Source: Holophagales bacterium
GTDB taxonomy: Bacteria > Acidobacteriota > Thermoanaerobaculia > Multivoradales > Multivoraceae
Length of the DNA: 64,000 nt
Assembly (NCBI GenBank): GCA_009837885.1
Contig: VXSP01000044.1
Span: 62,001 to 126,000 of the forward strand
Direction: 5' to 3'
Of the stretch, positions 6,673 through 15,449 are shown one piece after another. Each line of letters begins with the position of its first letter. Position 1 is the first letter of the stretch. The notes under the pieces are model-generated. The model was given only the letters and a program-made list of their open reading frames with translations. It was not told the DNA's origin and ran no database searches. The position numbers and the translations under genes were made by a program.

Positions 6673-8922
6673 TCAGGCCAGAACCAGCCTCGGGTTTCCG
6701 GAGCGGGCCGCTCGTGCGTGCGCGATGACCGTGGCTCCATGGAAGCCTCGGGCCTTCAGGTCGCTCAGAAGGCCGTCGACGCGCTCCGGAGAAACCGCCG
6801 CCACCAGCCCGCCGGAGGTCTGGGGATCGAAGACCAGTTCCAGCCGCGGTCCCGGGGCGGCCAGCCGCTCGACCTCGACCGGCAGCCGAGTGTTCTGATC
6901 GTGGCTCGTGCTCCGCTCGCCGCGGCCCAGCAGTTTGAGCGCGCCGGGAAACGCGGGCAGGGCGTCGACATAGACCTCGAGAACCACGCCGCTCGCCTGC
7001 GCCATTTCGCCCAGGTGACCGGCCAGGCCGAAGCCGCTGACGTCGGTGGCGGCGGTTACGCCGGCTCGCCTGGCCGCCTCCATCGCGCCGCGGTTGCTCG
7101 CCTGCATCGAGGCGAGGCAAGCCCGCAGCCAGCGACCGGGACAAAGCCCCATCCGGTCGGCGGCGAGCAGTACGCCCGAGCCCAGCGGCTTGGTCAGGAC
7201 CAGAGCGTCGCCGGGCCGGACCTGGCTCTTGAGCAGCAGGCCACCGCCGTCTTCCGACAAACCCTCGACGTGGAAGCCGACGACCAGTTCGGGCCCGGTG
7301 TTCGTGTGGCCGCCCAGAAGAAGGACGCCTTCCGGATCGAGCGCCGCGCGGGCGCCAGCCAGGACCTGGATCAGGAGTTCCTCGGCGGTCTCGCCATCGG
7401 CCTCCTGGGGCAGCGTGATCAGGGCCTGTGCGAACCGCGGCGTCACCCCGGTGGCGTGGAGATCGGAGCAGGCGTTGACGGCGGCTACCCGGCCCACGAG
7501 CCAGGGGTCGTCCGTGAAGGCGGGGAAAGCGTCCAGCGAGGCGACGATGCGATCTCCGGCCGGCGTCCGGTAGGCGACCGCGTCGTCCGGCGTCCCGGTG
7601 TCCAGGATGATCTGGTCCAGGAGGACCTGGTCGCCTGTCTCCGCTCGATCGTTCAGGCCCGCCCGCGCCAGGGCTCGGCCCAGCCGGTCGGGTCCTACCT
7701 TGGCCGCGCAGCCGCCGCAGAACATGGGGGTCGAGTGAGGCTCGCCGTTCGCGGCGTGCGCGACGGGACCCGCGTCCATGGCTCCGAAAGCGGGAAGCGC
7801 CGCGCCGTCCGGGTCGAGGGCCTGGAAGCGCTCCATGAACCGGCGGTCGATCCGGTCCTTGAGCCGCATGACCCAACGACCTTCGAAAGCGGCGCCCCAC
7901 TTGGCCCCGGCCGCGCGCCCGTCGCCCAGGTTGAGCAGAGCCAGGAAGTCGCCCTGCGGACGGTACCGTCGAAGCCGCTGTCCCGTCGTCAGGCGCTCGA
8001 GGTTCTCGATCAGGTAGGGACCCATTCGCACCGCGTAGACGCCGGCACGAGGCCGGTTCGGCTGGTCGATCAGGGTCGCGCAGTCGCCGACGGCGAAGAT
8101 GTGGTCGTGGCCCTCCACCTGCAGTGTGGAACGGGTGCGGGCGAAGCCGCGATCGCAGAGGGGCAGGTCGGAGCCTCGGAAGATCGGCAACGCCGCGGCG
8201 CCGGTCACCCAGAACGTCAGGTCGGAGTCGAGTGTTCGACCGTCTTCGAGGCGCACACCGTTCTCCTCGACGCCGGAGACGGTCGTGTCGACCAGGGCCC
8301 GGACGCCGCGCTCGCCTGCCGCCGCCTCGATTCGCCGGGCCAGCGCCGGATGGTATCCGGGCAGGATGCGGTCGCCCGCCTCGACGATCGTGACCCGGGG
8401 TTCGAGGTCCAGACCGCGCAGCCGGGCGTCGATGCAGAACGCGAGTTCGATGCCGCCCGCTCCGCTGCCGACGACGACCACGTTCGGCTGCCGGCTGGTC
8501 AGAGCCTCGACGCGGCCGGAGATCGCCGCCGCCAGGCGGTTGATCGGCCGGGTGGGGACCGCGTGCTCGCGCACGCCGGGCAGCTCGAGGCCGGCGACGG
8601 TCGATCCCACGTCGAAGGAGGCGATGTCGAAGGGAAGCGGCTCGCGGCCCTCGACCAGAACGCGCCGGTTCGTCGCTTCGACGCCGGTGCAAGGTGCTAG
8701 GACCACCCGGACGCCGGCGCGCCGCGCCAGCGGCACCGCGTCGATCTCCAGTTCATGCCGTTCGTACTGTCCGGCAACCAGCCCTGGCGCCATGCCGGAG
8801 TAGACGGCGATGGGCGTGTCGACGACGAGGGTCGCCTCGACCGCGGGATCCGGGTGCATCATCCAGTGGCGTAGGACCTGGATGTGGGTGTGCCCGGCGC
8901 CGACCAGGACGACCTGCGGCAT
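6673..8922 (-). CDS. selD: FAD-dependent oxidoreductase (NDH-2-like) fused to selenide, water dikinase
   Basis: A 749-residue fusion. Residues 1 to about 370 are a pyridine-nucleotide-disulfide-type flavoprotein: 'VVLVGAGHTHIQVL' at the N-terminus, 'VVVVGSGAGGIELAF' in the middle and 'IFAVGDCATL' near the end of the domain. From about residue 400 a SelD domain begins with 'MFCGGCAAKVG', keeping the catalytic Cys and Lys (CxxK), then 'TPDDAVAY', 'AAVNACSDLHATG' and 'ILLGGHTNTGPE'-like segments. SelD makes selenophosphate from selenide and ATP for tRNA-Sec or 2-selenouridine. Such fusions are known, for example in cyanobacteria. The ATG overlaps the TGA of the CoA-transferase gene (TGATG), indicating coupling. 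No selA, selB or tRNA-Sec is in the window. Confidence 0.9.
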   Translation of the reverse strand: MPQVVLVGAGHTHIQVLRHWMMHPDPAVEATLVVDTPIAVYSGMAPGLVAGQYERHELEIDAVPLARRAGVRVVLAPCTGVEATNRRVLVEGREPLPFDIASFDVGSTVAGLELPGVREHAVPTRPINRLAAAISGRVEALTSRQPNVVVVGSGAGGIELAFCIDARLRGLDLEPRVTIVEAGDRILPGYHPALARRIEAAAGERGVRALVDTTVSGVEENGVRLEDGRTLDSDLTFWVTGAAALPIFRGSDLPLCDRGFARTRSTLQVEGHDHIFAVGDCATLIDQPNRPRAGVYAVRMGPYLIENLERLTTGQRLRRYRPQGDFLALLNLGDGRAAGAKWGAAFEGRWVMRLKDRIDRRFMERFQALDPDGAALPAFGAMDAGPVAHAANGEPHSTPMFCGGCAAKVGPDRLGRALARAGLNDRAETGDQVLLDQIILDTGTPDDAVAYRTPAGDRIVASLDAFPAFTDDPWLVGRVAAVNACSDLHATGVTPRFAQALITLPQEADGETAEELLIQVLAGARAALDPEGVLLLGGHTNTGPELVVGFHVEGLSEDGGGLLLKSQVRPGDALVLTKPLGSGVLLAADRMGLCPGRWLRACLASMQASNRGAMEAARRAGVTAATDVSGFGLAGHLGEMAQASGVVLEVYVDALPAFPGALKLLGRGERSTSHDQNTRLPVEVERLAAPGPRLELVFDPQTSGGLVAAVSPERVDGLLSDLKARGFHGATVIAHARAARSGNPRLVLA

Positions 8923-10142
8923 CAGTGCGTGTCTGCTGTGTCCGCGGCCCGCACCGCGCCGGACGCTTCGAGACCGGCGATCCGCTCCGCGCCGTAGCCC
9001 AGCTCCGCGAGGACTTCGCCCGTGTGCTCGCCGAGACGCGGGGCGGGCCTTCGGATGGTTCCGGGCGTCTGCGAGAAACGCCAGGGCACGCCGGCCATGC
9101 GCAGGTTGCCGAGTTGCGGGTGCCGGACGACCTGGCTCATCGCCATCGCCTCGACCTGGGGATCGTCGAAGAACTCCTCGGCCGAGCGAACGGCGGCGCA
9201 GGGAACGCCGACCGCGACCAGCTCCGCCTCCAGTTCCCGCGCCGGCCTCGAGGCGACGATCGGGTCGATCTCCGCGCTCAGTTCGGCCGCGTTGCCGACC
9301 CGCTGCGGGTTCGTTTCGTAGCGCGGGTCGTTGGCCAGGTCGTCGCGGCCGATCGCCTCGCAGAACAGCCGCCAGAACTTGTCCGTGCCGGCGGCGATGA
9401 AGATCGGCCCGTCGGCGGCAGCGAACATCCGGTAGGGGAAGATGCCGGGAGGTCCGGTGATCTCGGCCTCGAGCGGCTGGAGGTAGGACTGCGCCTGGGC
9501 GGTCATGATCGCCTGCAGCAGAGAGGTCTCGATGTACTGGCCAACGCCGGTGCGCTCGCGGTGGAGGAGGGCGGCGTTGATCGAGCAGACCGTGAGCACG
9601 GCGGCCATGTAGTCGGAAACCGCTACTGGGCAGATGGCGGCGACGCCGTTCATCAGTTGCTGCAGGTGGGCGGCGCCGGCCATCGATTGCAGCACCGGGT
9701 CGTAGCCGGGCCGCTGGGCGTACGGCCCGCTGCCGCCGAAGGCGCTCGACGAGGCGTAGACCAGGCCAGGGTTGTAGCGGCTCAGGGTGTCGTAGTCGAT
9801 ACCGAGTCTGGCGGCGACGCCTGGACGGAAGTTCTCCATCGCCACGTCGGCGTTCCGGGCGAGGTCGTAGATCACCTGCCGGCCCTGCTCCGTCTTCAGG
9901 TTGACCGCGATGCCGCGCTTGTTCCGGTTCCAGGCCTGGAACATCCGGCTCTCGCCCTCGATGAAGGGCCCCCAGTGGCGCGCGTTGTCGCCGCCAGGCG
10001 ATTCGATCTTCAGGACATCGGCGCCCATGTCGCCGAGCAGCATGGCGCCGTAGGAACCGGCGATGAAGCTCGTGAAGTCGAGGACCCGGATGCCGTCGAG
10101 CGGGCCGCCCGAGCCGGAATCGGGCGAAGGCGTCTCAGACAT
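8922..10142 (-). CDS. CaiB/BaiF family CoA-transferase
   Basis: ATG 10142 ('MSETPSPDSGSGGPLDGIRVLDFTSF') starts a 406-residue class III CoA-transferase. Typical segments are 'GIRVLDFTSFIAGSYGAMLLGDMGADVLKIE', read in part, 'NKRGIAVNLKTEQGR', 'NADVAMENFRPGVAARLGID' and 'PYAQRPGYDPVLQSMAG', whose Asp is the expected covalent CoA-ester nucleophile. Family members move CoA between organic acids such as carnitine, formate/oxalate or bile acids; which acid is used here cannot be told. The longer open frame upstream of 10142 overlaps the amidohydrolase gene and is not needed. Its stop overlaps the start of the SelD fusion by one base. Confidence 0.9.
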   Translation of the reverse strand: MSETPSPDSGSGGPLDGIRVLDFTSFIAGSYGAMLLGDMGADVLKIESPGGDNARHWGPFIEGESRMFQAWNRNKRGIAVNLKTEQGRQVIYDLARNADVAMENFRPGVAARLGIDYDTLSRYNPGLVYASSSAFGGSGPYAQRPGYDPVLQSMAGAAHLQQLMNGVAAICPVAVSDYMAAVLTVCSINAALLHRERTGVGQYIETSLLQAIMTAQAQSYLQPLEAEITGPPGIFPYRMFAAADGPIFIAAGTDKFWRLFCEAIGRDDLANDPRYETNPQRVGNAAELSAEIDPIVASRPARELEAELVAVGVPCAAVRSAEEFFDDPQVEAMAMSQVVRHPQLGNLRMAGVPWRFSQTPGTIRRPAPRLGEHTGEVLAELGYGAERIAGLEASGAVRAADTADTH

Positions 10143-10176
10143 TCGGCGATTGTAGCCCCGCCGAACCTCCGCGCGC

Positions 10177-11973
10177 CTACTCCACGAGCTCGACGTTGTC
10201 GATCTCGATCCAGAAAGCGCCCGGATCGGTGGGTCCGCCGATGAAGAACGCCCAGGCGCCCGAAGGGTCCAAACCGCTGAACGACGACAGCGGGATCTCG
10301 ATCCGGTCCCAGTCCTCTCCGGCCTCGAAGGAGACGGCTGCCGGCTGCATTCCCAGGCTTTCCGCGAACGCCATCGCCTGGTAGGCGGCGCCCTCGCCGC
10401 GGGCGTCGAAGGCCAGGGCGCGGATGTCGCCGGCGTCGACGGGGTCGTTGAACTGGGCACCGAGCAGGACCATCACCCCGGACCACGGGAAGGCGAAACC
10501 CTCCTTGATCTCGCCTTCGATCCGTAGAGCGTTGCCGGCCTCGCCACGTGGCGCCGCGGCGGTCGTCACCGTCGACTTGCCGCCGGCGAAGGCGTCGGTC
10601 GAGTGCGACCACTTGGGGGGCAACGTCGTACGGTCAAGGTCCTCGAAGTCGGTCAGGAGGGTGGGCTCGAGGCGCGGCCGGCCAGTCGTGGGTTCGACGC
10701 TTCGGCGTTCGAAGCGCACGCCGTCCTTCCAGATCGCCGCGATATCGCGGGTGGCGCGTATGTCCGCGGTCGCGTCCCCGCGAACCAGGATGAGGTCGGC
10801 CTTGAGGCCCGCCGCGATCCGGCCGCGATCTCCCAGGTCGAATGCGTCGACGGCCGCGGCGGTGGCCGCCCGGAGGGCCTCGACCGGACTCAGACCGGCA
10901 CGGACCAGCAGTTCGAGTTCCCGGTGGACGCTTGCGCCATGAGTCGTTCCGGGATTCGGCGCGTCCGAGCCGGCCAGAATCGGCACTCCGGCGGCGTGCA
11001 GCGCGCCGACGTCGGCCAGGATGTTCGCCATCAACTCGGGGTTCGGTTCCCGGCCGAAGTTCCGACCCAGGCCGCCTCGCTGCTCGGGCGTGAGGAAGGG
11101 AGCGATCAGGGGGTCCGCGGCCAGCTCCGCACCCCCTCCGGTGGCCGCGATCGTCTCGAGCACGGCGAGCGTGGGGACGAGGAAGATCCCCGCCTCGCGG
11201 GCCGCTTCGACGATCTCGCCATCTCCGGCGCGGTCGAAATGCATGTGGACCAGGCCATCGGCGCCCGCGGCGATGACCTCCCCGGCCGCTTCCGCCGTGC
11301 TGATGTGGAAGACGGCCAGCAGATCGTGACTGTGCGCGGCGGCCACGATTCGGGGCAGGGTCGAGACCGCGAACGTGGGAAGCGGGCGCCCGGCGGAACC
11401 CGCTTCGTAGATCACCTTGATGAAGTCGCCACCCGCGGCCGCCCGGTCGGTGATGAAGGCCTCGGTCTGTTCCGGGTCGTCCAGGGTAGGCAACGGGACC
11501 CCGAACTGCGTACCGTGGCCGCCCGCGACGGTGACGGGACCGCCGGCGAAGACGTCGGCCCGGCCCGGAACCGCTCCGGCCGCCTGCTGCCGTCGCCACT
11601 GCGCCGCCATGGCTTCGGCGGTGAGCATGTCCAGAACGGTGGTGACGCCGAAGTTCAGCGCCTGTTCCAGTGCCGGCCCGAAGTTGTGCGTATGGCTGTC
11701 GATCAGCCCCGGCAGCAGGGTCTGGCCGGTGCCGTCGACGATCGTCGAGTCGTCTCCGACGCCTTCCGGAACGCCGGTTCCCGGCGTGATGGACTCGATC
11801 GTGCCGGCGCGGAACACCACGGTGGCGGCGTCGAGCACCTCGTCGCCGGTGAAGACACGGGCGCCCTGGACGACGGTGGCGGTCGACTGGGCGAGAAGTC
11901 CGCCGGCGAGCGCGGGAAGGCAGCAGATCGCGATCGCGGCGTCGCGGAGCAGGTGGAGCGGAACTGGCGGCAT
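10177..11973 (-). CDS. Secreted amidohydrolase with C-terminal CIA30-like domain
   Basis: A 598-residue protein with a signal peptide ('AIAICCLPALAGGLLAQS'). Residues about 35-430 are an imidazolonepropionase-type metal-dependent amidohydrolase: 'LLPGLIDSHTHNFGP' (HxH metal ligands), 'HGTQFG', 'VFHIS', 'VHMHF' and 'ILAGSDAPN' (metal-binding Asp). The last 160 residues ('LLTDFEDLDRTTLPPKW' to 'FWIEIDNVELVE') look like a CIA30/galactose-binding beta-sandwich. Such two-domain hydrolases are common in bacteria with large periplasmic degradative repertoires; substrate unknown. ATG 11973 has GAAAGG just upstream. The CoA-transferase gene follows after 34 bases, so the two may be co-transcribed. Confidence 0.85.
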   Translation of the reverse strand: MPPVPLHLLRDAAIAICCLPALAGGLLAQSTATVVQGARVFTGDEVLDAATVVFRAGTIESITPGTGVPEGVGDDSTIVDGTGQTLLPGLIDSHTHNFGPALEQALNFGVTTVLDMLTAEAMAAQWRRQQAAGAVPGRADVFAGGPVTVAGGHGTQFGVPLPTLDDPEQTEAFITDRAAAGGDFIKVIYEAGSAGRPLPTFAVSTLPRIVAAAHSHDLLAVFHISTAEAAGEVIAAGADGLVHMHFDRAGDGEIVEAAREAGIFLVPTLAVLETIAATGGGAELAADPLIAPFLTPEQRGGLGRNFGREPNPELMANILADVGALHAAGVPILAGSDAPNPGTTHGASVHRELELLVRAGLSPVEALRAATAAAVDAFDLGDRGRIAAGLKADLILVRGDATADIRATRDIAAIWKDGVRFERRSVEPTTGRPRLEPTLLTDFEDLDRTTLPPKWSHSTDAFAGGKSTVTTAAAPRGEAGNALRIEGEIKEGFAFPWSGVMVLLGAQFNDPVDAGDIRALAFDARGEGAAYQAMAFAESLGMQPAAVSFEAGEDWDRIEIPLSSFSGLDPSGAWAFFIGGPTDPGAFWIEIDNVELVE

Positions 11974-11987
11974 GGTTCACCTTTCCC

Positions 11988-12002
11988 GGAGGTCGAACCT
12001 CC
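11988..12002. promoter_or_regulatory. Small palindrome between divergent genes
   Basis: GGAGGT-CGA-ACCTCC is a perfect 6-bp inverted repeat 15 bases upstream of the amidohydrolase start and about 70 bases upstream of the DUF6489-like gene. A TATGCT hexamer at about 12026-12031 could be a -10 for the plus-strand gene. The palindrome could be an operator; support is weak. Confidence 0.3.
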
Positions 12003-12069
12003 GATGATGAGCGCCCCGATCCACGTATGCTAGTGAAGACCGGCGACGACCGCGACCAAGGGAGAACCC

Positions 12070-12300
12070 GTGAAGATCAAACTCGATATCGACTGTACGC
12101 CCGAAGAGGCGCGCGCTTTTCTCGGCCTCCCCGACGTCGCCGGTATCCAGAACGAGATGCTGGAGAAGGTCCGCGACCGCATGGTCGCCAACCTGAAGTA
12201 CGCCGACCCGCAGGAGATGTTCCGGTTCTGGTTCCCGGGCGCCGCGTCGCGCATCGCGGCGCGGAGCGCTTCCGGAACCGACTCCGAGGACGGCGAGTAG
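12070..12300 (+). CDS. Small DUF6489-like protein
   Basis: A 76-residue protein starting at GTG 12070 with GGGAG six bases upstream. 'MKIKLDIDCTPEEARAFLGL' followed by 'DVAGIQNEMLEKVRDRM' and a 'FRFWFP' motif is the pattern I associate with DUF6489 proteins, which have no assigned biochemical function. It has no membrane segment and an acidic tail. It converges on the neutral-lipid operon, with only eight bases between its stop and that of the GNAT gene. The aromatic 'MFRFW' segment recalls short PHA-granule-associated proteins, but that link is an inference. Confidence 0.65.
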   Translation: MKIKLDIDCTPEEARAFLGLPDVAGIQNEMLEKVRDRMVANLKYADPQEMFRFWFPGAASRIAARSASGTDSEDGE

Positions 12301-12308
12301 GACGCCGG

Positions 12309-12878
12309 CTACGCTCCGGCCCCCGCCTCCAGCCCCGTCACGTCGTACGACATGAGGATCAGGTCGTGCGTGGCATCGTTCGGGTCGATGACCCAGTCGG
12401 CCAGCAGGGCCTCCACCGAGAAGCCCAGGTTCTGGAACATCTGACGGGCTCCGCGCTGCTCGCGGGCCATCTGGGCGACGATCTTGGTCAGCCCGATCTG
12501 CTGGGCCAGATGGAACACGTCGTGCGCCAGTTGGCCGCCGAGGCCCGCCTGACGGACCTCAGGCAGGACCATGATCCGGATCTCTCCGAGGTGCCTCATC
12601 CAGGACGACTCGCGCCGGTTCAGGCTGCCGTAGCCGACGAGACGATCGCCGAGGTGTGCGAGCACGGCGACGCGGGTTCCCGCCGCGGCGCCCTCGACCC
12701 AGTTGTCGACGACCTTCGGATCCGTCATGTCGACGCGCAGGAAGCGGAGGTCCTCTTCCGGCAGAGCACGCGCAAAGGCGAGCACATCGTCGCGGTCCTC
12801 CTGCCTCAAAAGGCTGAACTGGAAGGACTGGTTCTTGAGGCGGACCGTCCGCGGGTACTGGGTCGCCATGTCGTTCAC
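12309..12878 (-). CDS. GNAT family N-acetyltransferase
   Basis: A 189-residue acyltransferase of the GNAT fold. The acetyl-CoA pyrophosphate loop is recognisable as 'VRQAGLGGQLAHDVFHLAQ' (RxxGxG/A-type, about residues 110-128), preceded by strand 'LGEIRIMVLP' and followed by 'KIVAQMAREQRGARQMFQNLGF'. Acceptor unknown; GNATs of this shape modify proteins, amines or small metabolites. It is the last gene of the five-gene acyltransferase operon and its ATG overlaps the stop of the phasin-like gene (ATGA), so it is translationally coupled to it. Confidence 0.8.
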   Translation of the reverse strand: MNDMATQYPRTVRLKNQSFQFSLLRQEDRDDVLAFARALPEEDLRFLRVDMTDPKVVDNWVEGAAAGTRVAVLAHLGDRLVGYGSLNRRESSWMRHLGEIRIMVLPEVRQAGLGGQLAHDVFHLAQQIGLTKIVAQMAREQRGARQMFQNLGFSVEALLADWVIDPNDATHDLILMSYDVTGLEAGAGA

Positions 12879-13243
12879 TCGACTGTCTCCTCTTGGACTT
12901 GGGGCTCGGGTGGGGCTTGCTCGGTTGCCTCGTCGCCGGCGTCGCCGTCGGAGAGCCGGTCGAGGTAGCTGGTGACGGCATCGAACGATCCGTCGATCGT
13001 GTTCTTGAACTGGCGCTGACCTTCCTGGGCGGCGCCCCGCCAGGTCTGGATCAGATCACGCGCCTCGTCGGGGAGGTTCGGGACCTGGTTCATCATCCGG
13101 TCGGCGAGTTCGAGCTGACGGTCCTGCAGGGCGACGATCGCGTCATAGCCGTTCTCGAACGCGGCTCTCTGGAACTCGAGGACCTGCCTCTGGAAGGCAA
13201 GCACCTGTCTGGGGATGTTGCTCGGGATGTTGGGTCGATTCAT
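12875..13243 (-). CDS. Phasin-like coiled-coil protein
   Basis: A 122-residue, largely helical protein. 'QVLAFQRQVLEFQRAAFENGYDAI' and 'LQDRQLELADRMMNQ' give an amphipathic helix; 'FKNTIDGSFDAVTSYLDRL' gives another; the tail is disordered, Pro/Glu-rich. The size, Phe/Gln-rich amphipathic helices and lack of export signal are those of phasins, which coat polyester or lipid inclusions. No PHA synthase is nearby; instead it is flanked by a WS/DGAT acyltransferase (14 bases upstream) and a GNAT (overlapping ATGA), so a lipid-droplet surface role is the natural inference. The start ATG 13243 has a GGAGG within 10 bases upstream. Confidence 0.55.
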   Translation of the reverse strand: MNRPNIPSNIPRQVLAFQRQVLEFQRAAFENGYDAIVALQDRQLELADRMMNQVPNLPDEARDLIQTWRGAAQEGQRQFKNTIDGSFDAVTSYLDRLSDGDAGDEATEQAPPEPQVQEETVE

Positions 13244-13257
13244 GGTTCCTCCAGGGT

Positions 13258-14631
13258 CTATGGAACTGCCGCGGTTCGGATGGGGACGGAAACGCTACGC
13301 ATCCGGCGGCGGGGAGTGCGGCTCGCCGCCTCGAGGAGTTCGTCGAACGACTCCGCGAACAGGTCGGGCAGCACGTCGGTGTCGGGACAGGCTCGTTCGT
13401 CCACCGTGACGCCGACGTGCAGCGCCTGGTTGTAGGCGAAGAACGCACAGGAAAGGCCCTGGCCGTAGCCGACAGGCCAGGAGGGCGTGTACCCGGCAAG
13501 CGGCCGGCCGGCCAGAAACTGGGGGATCTGGGGGCCGTTCGCGTTGGCGACGGTGAGGTGGAACGGCGGCCGCACCGAGGACGTCATCGCGGTCGCGGCC
13601 GCCGCCAGCGGGCCGGCGGCGCCCTGCACGCCGGCGAAGCGCGACAGCACGTCGGCCACCCGGGCCGTCCGCATCAGACGCGCCAGCTGGTGAACGGTGC
13701 GCAGCCGGTCTCCGGCGCCGATGCTCAAGGGAACTTCGATGGGCAGGAGGCTTCGCCGTTTCCGGTCGCGTTCGGGCAGGTCGGTGGCCAGCGCCACGCG
13801 CAGACTTCGGCCCCGGGTCGAGACGCCTCTCAGGTCCAGATATCGCTCGAGAGCGCCGCCGGCCAGGGCGACGACCACATCGGAGAGCGCGCCGCCCAGC
13901 CGTGCGCGGATCCTCCGGATGTCCCTGTAGGAGAAGGCGCACCGGATCAGGCGCCGCCGTCCGCCCAGACTTCGGTTGAATGGCAGGGGCACCGGAGGCA
14001 GCGCGAGATCGGGCATCGTCTCATTCAGCGTCAGGAGAGCGGTCCGGGTGTCTTCCGAGGAGAGTTCCTGAAGGGCCGCCGCCAGATCCTGGCCGATCCG
14101 GGTCCAATTCTCGATCCACTCCGCCCCGCGGGCGCCCCAGCGGGCGCCGTTCGACGCCGGTTCGCCTGCCTTCTTCTCCTCGACTGTCGTGCCGCTGGCA
14201 AACAGTGCGTGGAAGAGGTCGCCGGTGGCCAGCCCGTCGACGGCGACCAGGTGGGACTTGATCAGCAGTGCGTCGCCGCCCTCGTGATAGCCGGGCGCCA
14301 GGTGGAACTCCCACAGCGGCCGGCGGGGATCGAGCGGCTTGCCGAGGGCTTCGTCGAACGCGGAAGCCGGGTCGCCGTTAGAGACGACGTGGAGGTGCTC
14401 GTCGAGTTCGAACGGCGCCGGGCGCCAGCGAGGGGGGCCATAGGGCGGTCCGTCGACCCGGAGGCTGAACCGGGGCAGCCTGCGCAGCCGACCCATCCAG
14501 TGCAGGAGTTCCTGCCGGTCGATCTCGCCGTCGACGAGCGCGAGACCCGCGACGTGCAGTCCGGGGCTGCGGCGCTCGAGGTTCCACAGGAGCGCCTGGT
14601 CGGGTGCCAGGAGCGTGTTGGGCGCGGTCAT
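13258..14631 (-). CDS. WS/DGAT-family acyltransferase with altered catalytic motif
   Basis: ATG 14631 ('MTAPNTLLAPDQALLW') overlaps the lipase stop (ATGA). The 457-residue product has the WS/DGAT architecture: N-terminal 'PLDPRRPLWEFHL', the central motif region, and a C-terminal domain with 'GALSDVVVALAGGALERYL' and 'VANANGPQIPQFLAGRPLAGYTPSW'. The catalytic HHxxxDG reads HLVAVDG here (His127-Leu128): the second His, the general base in this family, is replaced by Leu, and the conserved ND of the C-terminal domain is SD. It is thus either inactive, for example a partner of the intact paralogue two genes upstream, or uses other chemistry. The intact paralogue in the same operon supports a subunit-like role. 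Confidence 0.8.
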   Translation of the reverse strand: MTAPNTLLAPDQALLWNLERRSPGLHVAGLALVDGEIDRQELLHWMGRLRRLPRFSLRVDGPPYGPPRWRPAPFELDEHLHVVSNGDPASAFDEALGKPLDPRRPLWEFHLAPGYHEGGDALLIKSHLVAVDGLATGDLFHALFASGTTVEEKKAGEPASNGARWGARGAEWIENWTRIGQDLAAALQELSSEDTRTALLTLNETMPDLALPPVPLPFNRSLGGRRRLIRCAFSYRDIRRIRARLGGALSDVVVALAGGALERYLDLRGVSTRGRSLRVALATDLPERDRKRRSLLPIEVPLSIGAGDRLRTVHQLARLMRTARVADVLSRFAGVQGAAGPLAAAATAMTSSVRPPFHLTVANANGPQIPQFLAGRPLAGYTPSWPVGYGQGLSCAFFAYNQALHVGVTVDERACPDTDVLPDLFAESFDELLEAASRTPRRRMRSVSVPIRTAAVP

Positions 14632-15449
14632 GTGGCGATCTCCGCGGTGAGCGTGGGGCTCGGGTGGCGCTTCAGGAACCGCGCGAGGTGGTAGTAGGCG
14701 AGGGCGTTGGCGGCCAGGCCGGAGTGCGTGCCGAGGACTTCCCGGTTCAGCGACGGATCGTGGAGCCGCGTGTAGCGCCACGCGACGACGCCGTCCCGCC
14801 GGGTGAAGATGGCGAGTTGGGGCACTTCTTGCGGGAACGGGCTCTGCACCGAGCGCACCAGGTCGCAGCGGCAGTCACCCGAGAAGCACGCTGGTTCCCG
14901 GGCGTCGTCCCGTTCGACGACGCGGCGGCGTACCGCCTCCGCCAGCCGCATCACCATGGGATGGGAGCGGACGCCCCGGATGGGTGAACCCATCGTGGTG
15001 ACGGACGCGACCAGATCGGGACGCAGGGTCGTCACACCGCGCGACAGCATGCCGCCCAGGCTGTGGCCGACAAGGTGAACGCGCCGGCCGGTCTCGTCCG
15101 CCGCCTTCTGGAGCGTTCCGATCAGCCGGTTGCCCAGCCGGTCGAGACAGTCGGCGTTCTGCCCGATGGCCGAACGGTAGGGACGGTAGCCGATGCGGCC
15201 GAGCCAGCCGCGCATCGGCCTCAGGTAGGCGTCGGTACCGGTGAAGCCTGGAACGACGATCACCGCGGCGCCGTCGCCGCGCGGCACGCCAATGCCGTGG
15301 TAGATCGGCGTGAACGGCAGGAAGGCGAACTCGGCGGCCGCGAACGGTTCGCGCCACAGTGGCAGCGCGGCCGGTACGGAGTCCCGCAGGAGACGCGGGT
15401 TCGCGCTCCAGATCGGGTTGGCCTGGCGCCGCCGGGCCGCCGCGGTCAC
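14628..15449 (-). CDS. Alpha/beta-hydrolase lipase
   Basis: GTG 15449 shares its last base with the TAG of the upstream acyltransferase gene, which fixes a short overlap and a 273-residue product. The fold markers are 'AAVIVVPGFTGTD' (oxyanion-hole region), the nucleophile elbow 'VHLVGHSLGGML' with Ser130, 'AIFTRRDGVVAW' (acid region) and 'VLGTHSGLA' near residue 248 (catalytic His). This is the pattern of bacterial triacylglycerol lipases and related esterases. No signal peptide, so it probably acts on internal lipid. Sandwiched between two WS/DGAT genes and followed by a phasin-like protein, it is a plausible lipid-droplet lipase. Confidence 0.85.
   Translation of the reverse strand: MTAAARRRQANPIWSANPRLLRDSVPAALPLWREPFAAAEFAFLPFTPIYHGIGVPRGDGAAVIVVPGFTGTDAYLRPMRGWLGRIGYRPYRSAIGQNADCLDRLGNRLIGTLQKAADETGRRVHLVGHSLGGMLSRGVTTLRPDLVASVTTMGSPIRGVRSHPMVMRLAEAVRRRVVERDDAREPACFSGDCRCDLVRSVQSPFPQEVPQLAIFTRRDGVVAWRYTRLHDPSLNREVLGTHSGLAANALAYYHLARFLKRHPSPTLTAEIAT

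Noticed and set aside
6091..8700. An 869-codon open frame on the plus strand
   Set aside because: It is antisense to the SelD fusion and radical SAM genes, has no domain pattern, and is Arg/Gly/Val-biased, as expected for a shadow frame in GC-rich DNA.
6673..8922. Two genes (oxidoreductase and selD) joined by a missed stop
   Set aside because: The frame is continuous with a normal linker, and such fusions are known in other bacteria, so the fusion is taken as real.
11988..12002. Sequence resembling the T-loop of a tRNA (GTCGAACC)
   Set aside because: No acceptor, anticodon or D arm can be built around it. It is only a short palindrome.
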